64,000 nt of DNA from Cymodocea nodosa (taxonomy: Eukaryota; Streptophyta; Magnoliopsida; Alismatales; Cymodoceaceae). Shown here in pieces: positions 33,924-45,772 of the stretch. Location of the stretch: NCBI GenBank assembly GCA_036874045.1, contig CM072345.1:11766501-11830500 (forward strand), in the 5' to 3' direction. The stretch's first letter is position 1. The number at the start of each line of letters is the position of its first letter. The notes beneath the pieces are model-generated. The model did not search any database and had not been told where the DNA came from. It saw only the letters and a list, made by a program, of their open reading frames with translations. Made by a program: the position numbers and the translations under genes.

Positions 33924-36000
33924 ATTATTTTGTTATGTTTGGAATAATATGTAAACTCTTGGGTTGTAATATGTCTTTATGTTAGTTGTCTTTAAAAGTA
34001 GTGAATATGTTATCTTCTAATTTTTTCCTAGTTATGAAACTCATGTTTTCTTTTCTAAGTTCTTATTTCATTTATGAATGTTTCTATTATTAAATGCTTA
34101 TATAGGAACAAGAATGGAGAATTAAAGCAAAATGTATTAATAACTTGTAACTTTGTTATGAAAATTATGTATGTACCTACAAAATGGAAATTACTTTGAT
34201 AGCATCTTAGTTTTGATGTGATCTTTTGATTCATATGTCATTTCATTAATCGGTGCCATATTATGTTTATTGTCATGTATTATTAAATTTGGGTACATGT
34301 TAGATTTGGTCATAGAGAGTTTTATTGTGGTATTGTGTACACAACAGAACATGCTGCTCGACCTCGTCTTAAGGTTTGGATAGCCAATGAGCTTTGTTAT
34401 TGTGTTATGGGTGACACATTATCTTGTCATAAGGGTTAAATACAATTGTAGTAAACTTATTAGTGGTAATATTATTTTGGGATTGATGACCCTATTGATG
34501 AGTATGCATATGATTCTTATTGTCTTAATTATGAAACTAGTAGTTTCGGGCATTTCTTTTTATATTGAGTTTAATTGCTTCTCATTGCCATTGTTATATT
34601 TAAATTGAGCATACATTATATTGGGATTGATATGATATGTTTATTGAGCTTCACTCATAAAATGTTCATCCCCTCTTTTGGACTCTTAAGAAGACTGAGC
34701 GGTGAGGTAGAACCAAAGATAGAGCTTCTAACTTCTCTTAGGTTGCGATGGTAGACGAAAGTGATAGAGATTTGAATACCATTTTATTGGGTATGAGTGT
34801 GATTGAAAATAAGGTTCTCTGACTTGTAACTATAAGATAAAATTAGAAACTCATCTTATATATCTTAATGATTTTTTTTGGTATAATTATTAGACTTAAT
34901 ATAAATCTTACTTTAACAGGTATTAAGCCTTACATGAATAATTCAGAGAAGATTCTATCCAAAATTTGTGATACTTTCCCTTTGGATGTTCATATGACGA
35001 TTGTGACGTACAGCACGGTGCGTGACAAAACTCATCTTTCTCTCAACCTTATCACGATGGTAAAGGTGTTGCTTTTGCCATCGTACATGCTTGCGGTTGA
35101 GGTCAGATTTTATTTGATTGACCACGTTGCATTATCAAATTATAGTTTACGCCAACTATACAATTATATAACAAATAAACCATTAAGTCTATCCATCATT
35201 TAGACCACAATCTTAAATACCATTACAATTATTTATTTAAAGTGGCATATGTTCTTAAGAATTCAAGAATATCAACCATCGGGCATAGATATTCCTCTTC
35301 CGCGAGGATAAATAGACGCGCATTTATTCCTCTAGTCACATGTATTATTGATCTAACCTTTTTCATTTATATTTTTCGTTGATAAAATCGTTATTCTTTT
35401 GAACTTTTTGCGTGCAAATTTTCGTCTCTTTCACACGTGGCCGTAGAATTATATTTTTTTTACAACTGATATTTTGTTATTATAGATTCTTTCTAAAACC
35501 TTATGAACCATTCCGTTAAACGATTACCAGCAGAAAAAGCACAATTATATCTGTCATAATTCATTTGTTTATTCTTACGTTAGTTGTCACGATTTATTGT
35601 TGGAGTTTTATATTCAATTTTGAATCTTAATGTGTATCTATTACGTATAATTGTATTTATTGTCATATTTCTTCGCGTCTTCAATTTAATGTTCGTTCCG
35701 CGGGGTCCATCGGTTCACCGTTGTAATATTTTCTCGTTACACAAATACTTCAACGATGTCAATATCGATCTGCATCGTATTAATCTGGGGAAGAAAGAAA
35801 AAAAAAACCCGAAGAATCATTACACCAAATACTTCTTGATCCATATAAAGTTATCAACTCGTTCGGTTTAATTAAATTTTGGATCCTATCTATCAATGGC
35901 GATTTATCGATGATTTTCCAAGGTAACATACTGAATTTATGTAAAATTTAATCTCACCGTTGATGGGAAGTTGTGCCGTTATATTTTTATTTAAAGAATA
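33924..36000. other. Intergenic, no gene seen
   Basis: AT-rich sequence without recognisable coding exons on either strand. Short frames at 34868-35203 and 35584-35871 show no family motif. Confidence 0.45.
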
Positions 36001-36004
36001 TTTG

Positions 36005-36655
36005 TGTATTTAGAAAATGATAGAAAATGTTGAAAAAGAAAATGACAAAAAAATTTGTATCATTTTTTGAATATTTATCTATTAAATGATTTTCTGTTAT
36101 TTTTTACTATTTTTTCTCGGTATACAAGACAAATTTTCTTTTTTTTTTCTAACTTTTTGATCTTTGAAATTGATGAAAAATAAAGAAAAAGAAAATATGA
36201 ATTATCACAGAATATATTAATAACATGTAATTTTGATATAAAAATTATTTATTTTTAATAGATGATAATTGATATTATAAGAGACATGTGAAATAATAAA
36301 GATGTATAAAATTTATTTTATGTTATAATAATTATCATAAATGACTTTATTTTATATTATTTATAAAAAATTTTGTTATTATTTATCTTGTAGATAAATA
36401 TAAAAAATATTTAATTTATTAATTTTAATATTTTTATTTTGTAAATAAATATATATTTTTTATATTTTAAGATTTTCGATTATTTTCTATTTTGTGTACA
36501 AACACATATATTTTAAATTAATTTCAATATTTCTATTTTATACACAAATAATTTGATTTTCTACTAATTTTTCATTAATTTCTATTATTTTCTTTTTTAT
36601 CTTTTTTATAATATATATATATATATTCATCATTTTTCGGTACACAAACATCTCT
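36005..36655 (+). mobile_element. AT-rich MITE family, copy C
   Basis: Third copy of the family, same orientation as copy A. The left end has AAGAATATTTGTGTA and the right end TACACAAACATCTCTT, an inverted repeat with mismatches. TTA precedes it, and TGA then TTA follow. The interior is colinear with copy A over about 0.6 kb, and it codes for nothing. Confidence 0.75.
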
Positions 36656-37465
36656 TTGATTAACTCTCGTGGTACGACAAATGCAGAAAACGTGCATAAA
36701 AGTGTTTTATGTGATTTGTGGTCATTGAACCATTCGTTAGCGCGTGATTGGTAAGGACAGATATTTTGGACGTGGCAAGATTTTTATTTTTATTTTGTTC
36801 GAGATTGAGATAAAAAGATATTTTCATTAATTAGTATTTGACTGTGAAGGAAACTCCTAAATTTCAAGTGGTAAAATGAGAAGGGTCTTGCTTGACGGAA
36901 CCACAGCCAACGCGATTTTAGAGAACAGTCCAAACTAACGGCTGAGATGTTTGAAAGGTTGGCTAATTTTTGTTACGTGATTCGGATGGATGTCCCGTGT
37001 GTGACTCAACAATTAGTTGACAAATAATGATTTTTTAAAGCATGTCTTTCATCTCTAGATATGGAAGTCGAGAATTTAAATTAAGTACAGCTAGTCAAGA
37101 ACCAACACGTAAGATTACAATATTATCGGTGATGCAGTTTAGAATTTGGACCTTGATCAATTCAACTTTAGGAGTTAGTCCATGTGGTGGATGGTGATCA
37201 ATAGATTGTTGTGACGTCCTCGGGCCTCTAATTTAAGTCATGCGGTAATGTAGTCGATGGCTTTCGCTTTAACTGTTGGGGATATGTCCTCTTTCCCCCC
37301 CCTCCCCCCCCCTCAATTTTTTTTTTTTTGTTGGTTCTCTGGATCATTTATTTATATATCGTAACCTTAAACACTGCCGTCAACTTTTATGTCGTCTGAC
37401 TGTGGTTTAGAGGTTTTGTAATTTAATACGCTCTTTTATCTTGTAAAGGTAAAAACAATTTATAG
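36656..37465. other. Intergenic upstream of the ARM-repeat gene
   Basis: No gene seen. At 37294-37331 lies a run of nine or so C, one T, another C run, then about 13 T. The region may contain the distal promoter of the ARM-repeat gene. Confidence 0.4.
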
Positions 37466-37752
37466 TTGACAAAATGGGATTTTGACGGAGAAACCCCTTC
37501 CTTCTTCCGTATCATCAGAAAAGGGTATGTACGGTTAGCCTGTATTTTTATTGCAGAGGTAAATTTAAATAATAATAAAAATCACAACGTAAACGGAAGG
37601 CGTCCGGGGAAGAGGAGAACAGAAAGGAAAGAAGAAGAAGAGAACACGAGAGAATCGCGTTTGACCTTGTAAAATACCCATTCTCCCTTCTTCCCCCACC
37701 TTCTCTTCTCTTTCCCCGGACCCCCTCCCCCGTCGTCCTCGTCGTCTCCCCA

Positions 37753-37778
37753 CCCCCCCCCCCCCCCCCCCCCCCCCC
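37753..37778 (+). repeat. Homopolymer of 26 C just before a start codon
   Basis: An uninterrupted C run ends 29 bp before the ATG of the ARM-repeat gene, in what should be its 5' UTR. A spurious poly-Gly frame arises on the other strand. Such runs are prone to length error in sequencing and to slippage in life. Confidence 0.9.
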
Positions 37779-37807
37779 ACCCAGCAATCTCAACCCCAAT
37801 CCCACCA

Positions 37808-39772
37808 ATGGCGGACGGGGTGAAGCAGATCCTCGCGCGGCCGATCCAGCTCGCCGACCAGGTGACCAAGTGGTCCGATGAGGCCCAGATCTTCTGGACG
37901 GAGTGCATGGAGCTGAAATCCAAGACGGAGCGCCTCGCCGGCCTTCTCCGCCAGGCGGCCCGCGCCCCCGAACTCTACGAGCGTCCCACCCGCCGCATCA
38001 TGGACGACACCGAGCAGGTACTCGAAAAGGCCCTCTCCCTCGTCTCCAAGTGCCGCGCTCGCGGCCTAATGACCCGCCTCTTTACCATCATCCCCGCCAA
38101 TGCCTTCAAGAAGATGGTGTTCCAGCTTGACAACTCCATGGCCGACCTGTCCTGGCTCCTCCGCGTTTCCAAGTCGTCAACGAACGGCAACGACGATGAC
38201 GAGGACGACGGGTACCTTGGCCTCCCACCCATCGCCTCCAACGATCCCATTCTCGGTTTCATTTGGGAGCACATCGCGAAGCTCCAGTCCGGGTCGGCAG
38301 AGGAAAAGGTGGATGCCGCCGCCTCCCTCGTATCGCTTGCCAGGGACAACGACAGACATGGGAAGCTGATCATTGAGGAGGGCGGAGTCGCGCCGTTGTT
38401 GAAGCTCGTGAAGGAAGGGAAGGTGGAGGGTCAGGAGTCCGCCACCAGGGCCCTAGGGTTACTGGGGAAGGACCAGGAGAGCGTCGAGACCATGGTACAG
38501 GCTGGAGTTTGCACTGTTTTTACCAAGATTCTGAAGGAGGCGCCCATGAAGATCCAGGCGGTGGTGGCGTCGGCTGTGTCGGAGCTGGCGGAACACTATC
38601 CCAAATGCCAGGACGTGTTCCTGCAGAATAATGCCGTAAGATTGCTCGTCGGGCATCTGGCGTTCGAGACGGTGCAGGAGCACAGTAAGTATGCGATTTA
38701 TCAGAAGAATTCGATCCATTCCGTTGTTGTCGCTAATAAACAAAGCAAGACGCATGCTGCCTTCGCTGCTTCCGATCAGAGTAATGATGATGATGAACAG
38801 AGTAAGATGAAGCACCCACTTGGGGCTCATGGCCATAACACCAGGAATCAGATGCATTCCGTGGTTCAATCCACCATGGTGGGTACCAAATCGACCGCAC
38901 AGCAAAGGATTCACGGTGGGGATGGTGGTGATGTTCAGAAGCACAACCCCTATGGGTTAAGTTCGGCGGGGACCATTTACAAAGCAAGGGAGTCTGAGAA
39001 TCCGGAGACGAAGGCTTCTATGAAGGCTATGGCTGCCAAAGCGCTGCGGCATCTGGCAAGGGGGAATTCTGATATCTGCAAGAGCATCACGGAGTCCAAG
39101 GCGTTGCTTTGCTTTGCAGTGCTCCTTGAGAAGGGGACGGGTGAGGTCCAGTACAATTCCGCCATGGCACTCATGGAGATTGCGATTGTTGCTGATGAAA
39201 ATGCTGAATTGAGACGGTCGGCTTTCAAACCCACGTCTCCGGCTGCCAGGGCGGTCGTCGACCAGCTTCTGAAGATTGTCGAGAAGGGGGATTACTCTAA
39301 TCTACTTGTGCCTAGCATTGTTGCATTGGGTTGCCTCTCAAGGACATTCCGGGCAAGCGAGACGCGGATAATTGCGCCTTTGGTACGTCTGCTGGACGAC
39401 AGGGAGCCTGATGTGATGAAGGAGGTGGCACTTGCCCTGGCCAAGTTTGCCTGCAAGGAGAATTTCCTGTGCCACGATCACTCGAAGGCCATCATTGCAT
39501 CCGGAGGAGCGAAGCACCTTGTTCAGCTTGCCTACCTTGGGGATCAAGGCGTACAGATCCCGGCACTGGTGCTATTATGCTACGTTGCTCTTCACGTCCC
39601 CGATAGCGAGGAACTTGCACACGCAGAGGTTCTCACGGTAATTGAATGGGCTTCCAAGCAGGGTTTCATTGTGCAGGACTTTGTGCAGGAGGAAAATGTT
39701 GCAGACTTGTTGCAGGAAGCCAAATCAAGATTGGAGCTTTACCAGTCCAGAGGTGCCAGGAATTTCCATTGA
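37808..39772 (+). CDS. ARO: ARMADILLO REPEAT ONLY (ARO) family protein
   Basis: Single exon of 654 codons, close to the length I recall for Arabidopsis ARO proteins (about 650-665). The N-terminal helical region (MADGVKQILARPIQLADQV ... FWTECMEL ... LMTRLFTIIPANAFKKM, residues 1-115) is typical of the family. An acidic linker with DDDEDD (about 135) follows. Armadillo-like repeats cover about 155-300 and 410-640, including EEGGVAPLLKLVKEGKVEGQ, ESATRALGLLGKDQE and IAPLVRLLDDREPDVMKEV. Between them is a poorly conserved spacer of about 110 residues. ARO proteins scaffold ROP-GTPase signalling in tip-growing cells in Arabidopsis; the member cannot be fixed here. The ATG is the first in frame with the conserved N-terminus. 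GC-rich coding sequence, no introns, no frameshift. Confidence 0.93.
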   Translation: MADGVKQILARPIQLADQVTKWSDEAQIFWTECMELKSKTERLAGLLRQAARAPELYERPTRRIMDDTEQVLEKALSLVSKCRARGLMTRLFTIIPANAFKKMVFQLDNSMADLSWLLRVSKSSTNGNDDDEDDGYLGLPPIASNDPILGFIWEHIAKLQSGSAEEKVDAAASLVSLARDNDRHGKLIIEEGGVAPLLKLVKEGKVEGQESATRALGLLGKDQESVETMVQAGVCTVFTKILKEAPMKIQAVVASAVSELAEHYPKCQDVFLQNNAVRLLVGHLAFETVQEHSKYAIYQKNSIHSVVVANKQSKTHAAFAASDQSNDDDEQSKMKHPLGAHGHNTRNQMHSVVQSTMVGTKSTAQQRIHGGDGGDVQKHNPYGLSSAGTIYKARESENPETKASMKAMAAKALRHLARGNSDICKSITESKALLCFAVLLEKGTGEVQYNSAMALMEIAIVADENAELRRSAFKPTSPAARAVVDQLLKIVEKGDYSNLLVPSIVALGCLSRTFRASETRIIAPLVRLLDDREPDVMKEVALALAKFACKENFLCHDHSKAIIASGGAKHLVQLAYLGDQGVQIPALVLLCYVALHVPDSEELAHAEVLTVIEWASKQGFIVQDFVQEENVADLLQEAKSRLELYQSRGARNFH

Positions 39773-41286
39773 TACACGTACAACCGAGGAGAGTAATTTT
39801 TACGGATCCATCGTCAAAAGAGTGAAGAAAAACCTGTCGTATTTTTAGAATTGCTCAAATATATCATCTTGTTCTACTTCACATTGGGATGTGTATATAC
39901 TACATTCAAGTTTTCCTCTTCCCTTCTGTGATGATACCTTCAATTCTTTTTTTCCGGTCAGTTTTGGCCTGTTTATATTGTGAAAGAGGGTGTGAATTTC
40001 TAGTTGATTGATCTTTTTTTGTGCTATCAATGAATAACTTGTGCTGTTCAACCAAGCTGGAATGGAGATAAGAAGGTACCACCCCACCCTCTTCCGTCTC
40101 ATTCTAGCATCCATCTTATACTTGTCTCTCTCTCTCTATTGTGTGTGTGAAATCTAAGGGCTCTCGTCCTCCTGCAGTCCATCCATCAAGATCTATGAAA
40201 ATATCATTTGTATCATTCTAAACAGTTAGTCTTGGCAGCAGGTTTATATATATATTTCTGTTGTGAAATTCGAGTCCAGACGCACGGAACCTGATCCCAC
40301 AGGTCTTGTCGGTGGACTCTTGCTTGGCGAGTTCTAGCTGTATGATCCACTGGCTACATAATTTTCGGTTGCCACTGTGTGAATATTATATATCTTATTC
40401 CCACTCCAGCACCCAAAAAGCACCAGATCTGCTTCAGGAATCTGGACGTTGAGGTTGTGGCACTGGACACTGACAGATGTCAGGTGCGCTTCGTCTGTCG
40501 ATGGCATGGATCTCTTATCTTCACTGGAAGACGGACGCCTATGGCGGTACTGACAGAGATGTTTCCACTTTCCCCTCCCCCGCCCCCCCACAGTCTTATG
40601 CCCTTCTATCTCCTCTGGTCACAGACAGACGAAGCCGTTCGATTGAGGTATTCTCTGATTGTGGTTGACATCTGTTTCCCATTCTCTAGGTGCCGGTTGT
40701 TTCTCATCGCCAGAGTTTTTAACGAAACGCTTTGGTGGGGGCGATAATCATAACCGTTGGTGTGATTTGTGATCGATCATTAAACACACAAAACTTTGTC
40801 ATTGTTCAACTGTTTTCGACCGGCCTTTTCGACCCAATCGTCACTGCTCCGTCAACTCCGGTGCGAATGTCTCGTTTCCCGAATGAGCTGATTAAATTCG
40901 TATTTACTACAGTCGGGATGAGATAAGAGAGTGGTACCAACCTCCTTATTGCATGTCTCTTGTCTCTTCCGTTCAACATTTCAGAGAAATATTTTTGTTG
41001 ATAACGGCAGTGACCCACGTTCATCAGGATTTAATTACACAAAAGTGTGTCTGTTTATTTGTGTACCCAAGGATCAAAACTTAGGGGCCGGTCCTTACCG
41101 TGGTATGTTACAAAGAGGCTGAGCATCGAATAGTTTTACGAGCATTCAATGGGGAAGAAAAAAAAAGGTTTCAATTAATAGTTTTGTCATCGATCCATGA
41201 ATTTTTCTTCTTCTTTGTTGGTTTGATGTTTGAGTAAAAAAGATTTTAATGGAAGTATAGATATCCATCTCGAAAATAGTACTTAT
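39773..41286. other. ARO 3' UTR and intergenic DNA up to the copia element
   Basis: The 3' UTR probably extends 250-400 bp. No further gene is recognisable, and the short open frames show no family motif. Confidence 0.5.
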
Positions 41287-41482
41287 TGTTGGCGTTTTTT
41301 GTTTCTTACTCATGTATTATCGGGTCCAAATCTTCTAACAGATCCAATATCCTGTCCTGTACTTATACTCTTTTTTCATTTCTTGGAAATCAGATTGTCT
41401 TAGGGTTTTGTGATCCACCTTGACCACCCTCTTCTCTCCTAGTTGACATTGGGTTATTCTCTGGCAACCTTGATTTCCTACA
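41287..41482 (+). repeat. 5' LTR of the copia element
   Basis: Starts TGTTGGCG, ends TTTCCTACA. It matches 45575-45772 over its whole length. Confidence 0.92.
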
Positions 41483-41494
41483 TGATATCAGAGC
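41483..41494 (+). promoter_or_regulatory. Primer binding site of the copia element
   Basis: TGATATCAGAGC directly follows the 5' LTR. Plant copia elements typically have TGGTATCAGAGC here, complementary to initiator tRNA-Met; one base differs. Confidence 0.8.
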
Positions 41495-41859
41495 AAAGTT
41501 CTTGATTTGCTATGCAGCTCTGTCTTCTTCTTGTGTTCTATCTGCTCCAATAACCTCTCCTTGTTGGTTTACGCCCCTCCTTTTTTTTCTTTACTTGAAA
41601 TTTACTACTGTTGTGGACTCATCTCGCTAGTCATGGAGAGGTTACGACCCCCAAGGGCATTCTCTCCAAATGTGGAGGATATTTCTTTGCCCAACGAGCA
41701 CACCACATTTGTTTATTAATGAAGTACACGCTTATATGTGCATACTTCTCTTTCTGAACTTATATTTTGTTTTCTGGTCATACTATTCGACCACCCACTA
41801 CTGTTTACATTTTAATCTGTTAAGCATCTATTATTACTGGCCTTCCTCTATTCAAGGTT

Positions 41860-42760
41860 ATGGTTGATAACAAGTCAAAATCTGTTGAAACTGAGGTTAA
41901 TGGCTTTGATAGTAATTCATACGTTTTGAGCAACAATGAGAGTCCTTGGAGCCAACTCATTACTAGCAAACTAAATGAAACTAATTATGCCACTTGGAGT
42001 AGATCTATGAGGAAGGCACTAAGTGCAAAGAATGAACTCTACTTCGTTGATGGAAGTCTTCCATGCCCACCTATGGAAAAGGATTCCAAGCGATATCACC
42101 AGTGGCACCGCTATAATGACATGGTGACTTCATGGATTGTTGCCGTTATAGAACCTGAACTTGCTACTAGCGTATCTTGTATTGAATTGACTTCAGACAT
42201 GTGGGCTGATTTAAAGAAACGATACGGTCAAGCTAATGATACACGCATCTACCAGCTGGGTAGAGGTATCACCACCATCTAGCAGTAACAACAAAATGTT
42301 ACTGCCTACTTTGCCTGCCTAAACTGTCTATTATGGGGCAAACTGAATACGCATGAACCTCCAGCCCCTTGTAGTTGCAACGTTCATAATGTTTACAGTG
42401 AGATGTTTGAAAGACACAAGACAATCCAATTCCTAATGGCTTTGGATGACAGTCGCACCATCGTTAGAGGAAATATCCTCCTCATGCGCCCTGCCCTCTC
42501 CTTGATGTGGACGAAGCCTACAACCTCATCCTACAGGAATAACAGCAAAGAACCATAGGACACAATACAACAAATGTGGAGAGCATCGCTATGCTTGTGG
42601 GGGAAGCAGAATTTCAACAACAACAAATTGGGACTCTTAGACAGGAATACAGTTGACAAGAATAGAATTCCTAATGCAAAGGGAGGTAATAAAGGGAACA
42701 AAAAATATTTCTGCGCCCATTGTGAAACTGCCGGTCGCACTGTCAATCGTTGCTTCTAGA
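41860..42760 (+). pseudogene. Copia gag remnant
   Basis: An open frame from 41860 to 42282 gives the gag N-terminal part, with PWSQLITSKLNETNYATWSR and WIVAVIEPELATSV, typical of plant copia gag. After it the frame is broken by stops. A zinc knuckle remains at 42712-42753, with the spacing C-x2-C-x4-R-x4-C: the usual His is Arg, so it should not bind zinc normally. It is inactive. Confidence 0.85.
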
Positions 42761-42924
42761 TCATTAGCTTCCCTCCAGGTCACAAGCTCCATAAAGTCCA
42801 TTCGGGAAAAAATTTGGGCAACAAATTTCGGGTGGCAAACAACACTTGAGCCAATCAAGGAAGTAGCTCCAACAAGCATGGAAATCAGACCATCACCCAA
42901 GATCAATTTGACCAAATCATAGGA

Positions 42925-45567
42925 ATGCTCAACTCTGCAACTATCACTGATCAACCCACTGTCAATTTGGCAGGTATAAAATCTTGTCTAACCTCTTCAA
43001 AATTCTGCAATTTAGCCAAAATTACTCCTAGACAACTGGCTCAAAAGGGAAGGCAGATTTGGATGGTTGACACTGGCACAACTGATCACATGTGTGGTGA
43101 TCTTACCATGCTGCACGATCTGAAGAAAGTAGCTCACTTACAACCTATCCATTTACCCAATGGAACCACTGTTTCTATACATTCTACAGGGAAAGCTTAC
43201 ATTAATGATGTCATATCTGTTTCAGATGTCTTATATCTACTATAATTTCAATTTAATCTTCTATCAGTCAGCAAAATGACTATTGAAAAGAATTATTTTG
43301 TTGGCTTCTATCCTAACATATGTTACATCCAGGATCTATTGTTGATATAATGGACTATATGTGTTGGTGGTTGATGCTCTTTAGTCTCGTGTTTTGCTTG
43401 GTGTTGCTAGTGACTTATGGGTCAAGCTCTTTAATGTGCATTTATGGGTTATCCATTCGGTTAAAAAGGTTACAAATTATATGACCTTCAAGGCAAAAGA
43501 TTTATTATTAGTCGCCATGTAGTATTTTAAGAGTAGATATTTCCCTTTCAGCTTATCTCTGAAAATCAATCTAGACATGATATACCTATGTTTGAACCTG
43601 ATTATGGAGTTACCTGTGATATTACTTCTAGTGATGATGATGATGTTAACCATAGACACTTTGAAAATGATGTTCCAAAGATTATTGATGAAATGGATTT
43701 GGTAGGGGAGCTGGGCGACCCTGATCAAACACCATTTCTAGATTTTCCTGAAAAAGAATCATCGTCGACCGTAGTTGTTGATGACTCAGAGCCTACGGTT
43801 GAAGAAAATAGTGCCTCTGAACAAGTTGAATCTATGGGCAGACCTCTTGAGGATGGTGGTTCACCAAAACCACTACCCAAGAGGTTAAATAGGTCTACTC
43901 AACTCCCTACTTACCTTAAAGATTATGTTTGTTCTACAGTCTCTTCAGATACTCAATTTCCGTTATCTAATTTTGTTTCTCTCCAATGTCTTAATGCTCA
44001 TCATTCTGTCTTCATGTCTTCACTTTTAAGCACCACTGGACCATCCAACTATGACGAGGTGGTGCAATTTCCAAAATGGAAAGCAACAATGCAAAATGAA
44101 TTGCAGGCTATGAAGCAAAATCACACCTGGTAAATTGTCACTCTACCGACTAGAAAAAGAGCCATCGGGTGTAAATGGATCTATAAAATTAAATATAAGG
44201 CAGATGACACCATCAAGCGCTATAAAGCTCAGCTTGTTGCCTGTGGCTTCACACAACAAGAAAGTCTCGATTATACTGAAATCTTTGTACCGGAGGCCAA
44301 ACAGTTCATACTATCCTTGCTGTCGCTACCACAAAGGGATAACATCTCCACCAACTTGAAGTCAATAATGCATTTCTTCATGGACACTTGCAAGAAGAAG
44401 TTTACATGCAACTTCCACCGGGAGTCGAGCTTAAGGGGGAGAATTTTGTGTGCTTGCTTCAAAAATCTATCTATGGTCTTAAGCATTCCTCCCAAAACTG
44501 GCACTTTAAACTCAATCAAGCTCTTTTAGATATGGATTTCTCACGTTCCCATGCAGATCATAGCCTCTTTATAAGAAATCGCCAACGAATTTTGACGGCC
44601 CTCCTCGTCTACGTGGATGATATACTTATCGTAGGCAACAATGATGACGAGATTCAAGAACTTAAGAGTTGCCTCAATGCTAGATTCAAACTCAAGGACC
44701 TTGGGGGAGTCAAATATTTTTTGGGCATTGAAATAACTCGTGCAAAGAATGGTATAATCCTATCTCAACAGAAATATATTCTTGATCTTCTAAGTGAAAC
44801 AGGTCTTCTAAGCGCACAGACAAGGCACGCTCCAATGGATGAAAATTATAGATTTGATGCTAATAGTCCTACACTTCCAGATCCTAGTCGATATCAACAA
44901 CTTGTGGGAAAGCTCATATATTCCACATTCACTCGACCAGAAATTGCTTATCTAGTATATGTTTTCAATCAATTTCTTTAGAAACCCATCGTTTCATACA
45001 TGTACGGGCTTGGTTCAGATCTTATATTACCTCAAGAGCACACCGGGCAAATGGATCTTCCTACGATCAGACAATAGTCTACAACCTCAAGCATTCTATG
45101 ATGCCAATTAGGGGAGGTGTCCTTTTCTCTGGGCGTTTCGCCTTGAGATATAGCATATATTTGGGAAAATCACTTATATCATGGCAGATCAAAGAAACAA
45201 TGCATTGTTTTAAAGTCCACAGCGGAGGTGGAATATCAAGCCCTTCAAGTCACCGTCAATGAGATAAAAATGGTTATGTAACCTTTTACAAGAGCTCAGT
45301 GTCACTCAAAACATGGCTGTTGAACTATATGCGACGATCAAGCGACATTACACACAGTTAAAAACCCTATTTTCCATGAACACACAAAATATTTGGACAT
45401 TGATTGTCACTTCGCCAGAGAGAAGTTTTTGGCCAGAGTGGTTTTGCCTAAAGTATATCAGATCACAACATCAAATAGCAGACGTCATGACGAAGCCTCT
45501 CACTCACAGGATATTTGAATACTTTTGTAGTAAACTGGGATTAGTTAATGTATATTCCCCAGTTTAA
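42925..45567 (+). pseudogene. Copia pol remnant without integrase core
   Basis: The protease active-site motif MVDTGTTDHM is at about 43063-43092. The frame then runs to NLLSVSKMTIEKNYF, which normally precedes the integrase. A jump follows to GYPFG and KGYKLYDLQGK (43440-43490), which belong after the integrase core, so the catalytic DDE region has been deleted near 43330-43430. Reverse transcriptase spans about 44050-44980 in two frames with YVDD at about 44610-44621, and RNase H scraps reach ADVMTKPL near 45480. The final stop is at 45565-45567. Multiple stops make it non-functional. Confidence 0.85.
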
Positions 45568-45574
45568 GGGGGAG
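45566..45574 (+). promoter_or_regulatory. Polypurine tract of the copia element
   Basis: AAGGGGGAG lies directly before the 3' LTR, as needed for plus-strand priming. Confidence 0.8.
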
Positions 45575-45772
45575 TGTTGGCGTTTTTTGTTTCTTACTCA
45601 TGTATTATCGGGTCCAGATCTTCTACCAAGTCCGATATCCTATTCTATACTTATAATCATTTTTCGATCTCTTAGAAATCAGATTGTCTTAGCGTTTTGG
45701 GTTCCACCTTCGACCACCCTCTTCTCTCTTAGCTGACATTGGATTATTCTCTGGCAACCTTGATTTCCAGCA
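45575..45772 (+). repeat. 3' LTR of the copia element
   Basis: Starts TGTTGGCG, ends TTTCCAGCA. Partner of 41287-41482. Confidence 0.92.

Larger units (their letters stand above)
41287..45772 (+). mobile_element. Decayed Ty1/copia retrotransposon with both LTRs
   Basis: A 4.5-kb element with LTRs at 41287-41482 and 45575-45772. The primer binding site TGATATCAGAGC follows the left LTR (initiator tRNA-Met type), and the polypurine tract AAGGGGGAG precedes the right one. Flanking CTTAT and TTTAT look like a 5-bp target duplication with one change. In order it carries gag, a protease motif, integrase scraps, reverse transcriptase and RNase H, the copia order. Stops and frameshifts are frequent, and the integrase catalytic core is missing. 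By eye the LTRs differ at about 20 of 197 positions, so the insertion is old. Confidence 0.92.

Noticed and set aside
37548..37808. Poly-Gly open frames antisense to the ARO 5' flank
   Set aside because: They arise from the run of 26 C; no other support.
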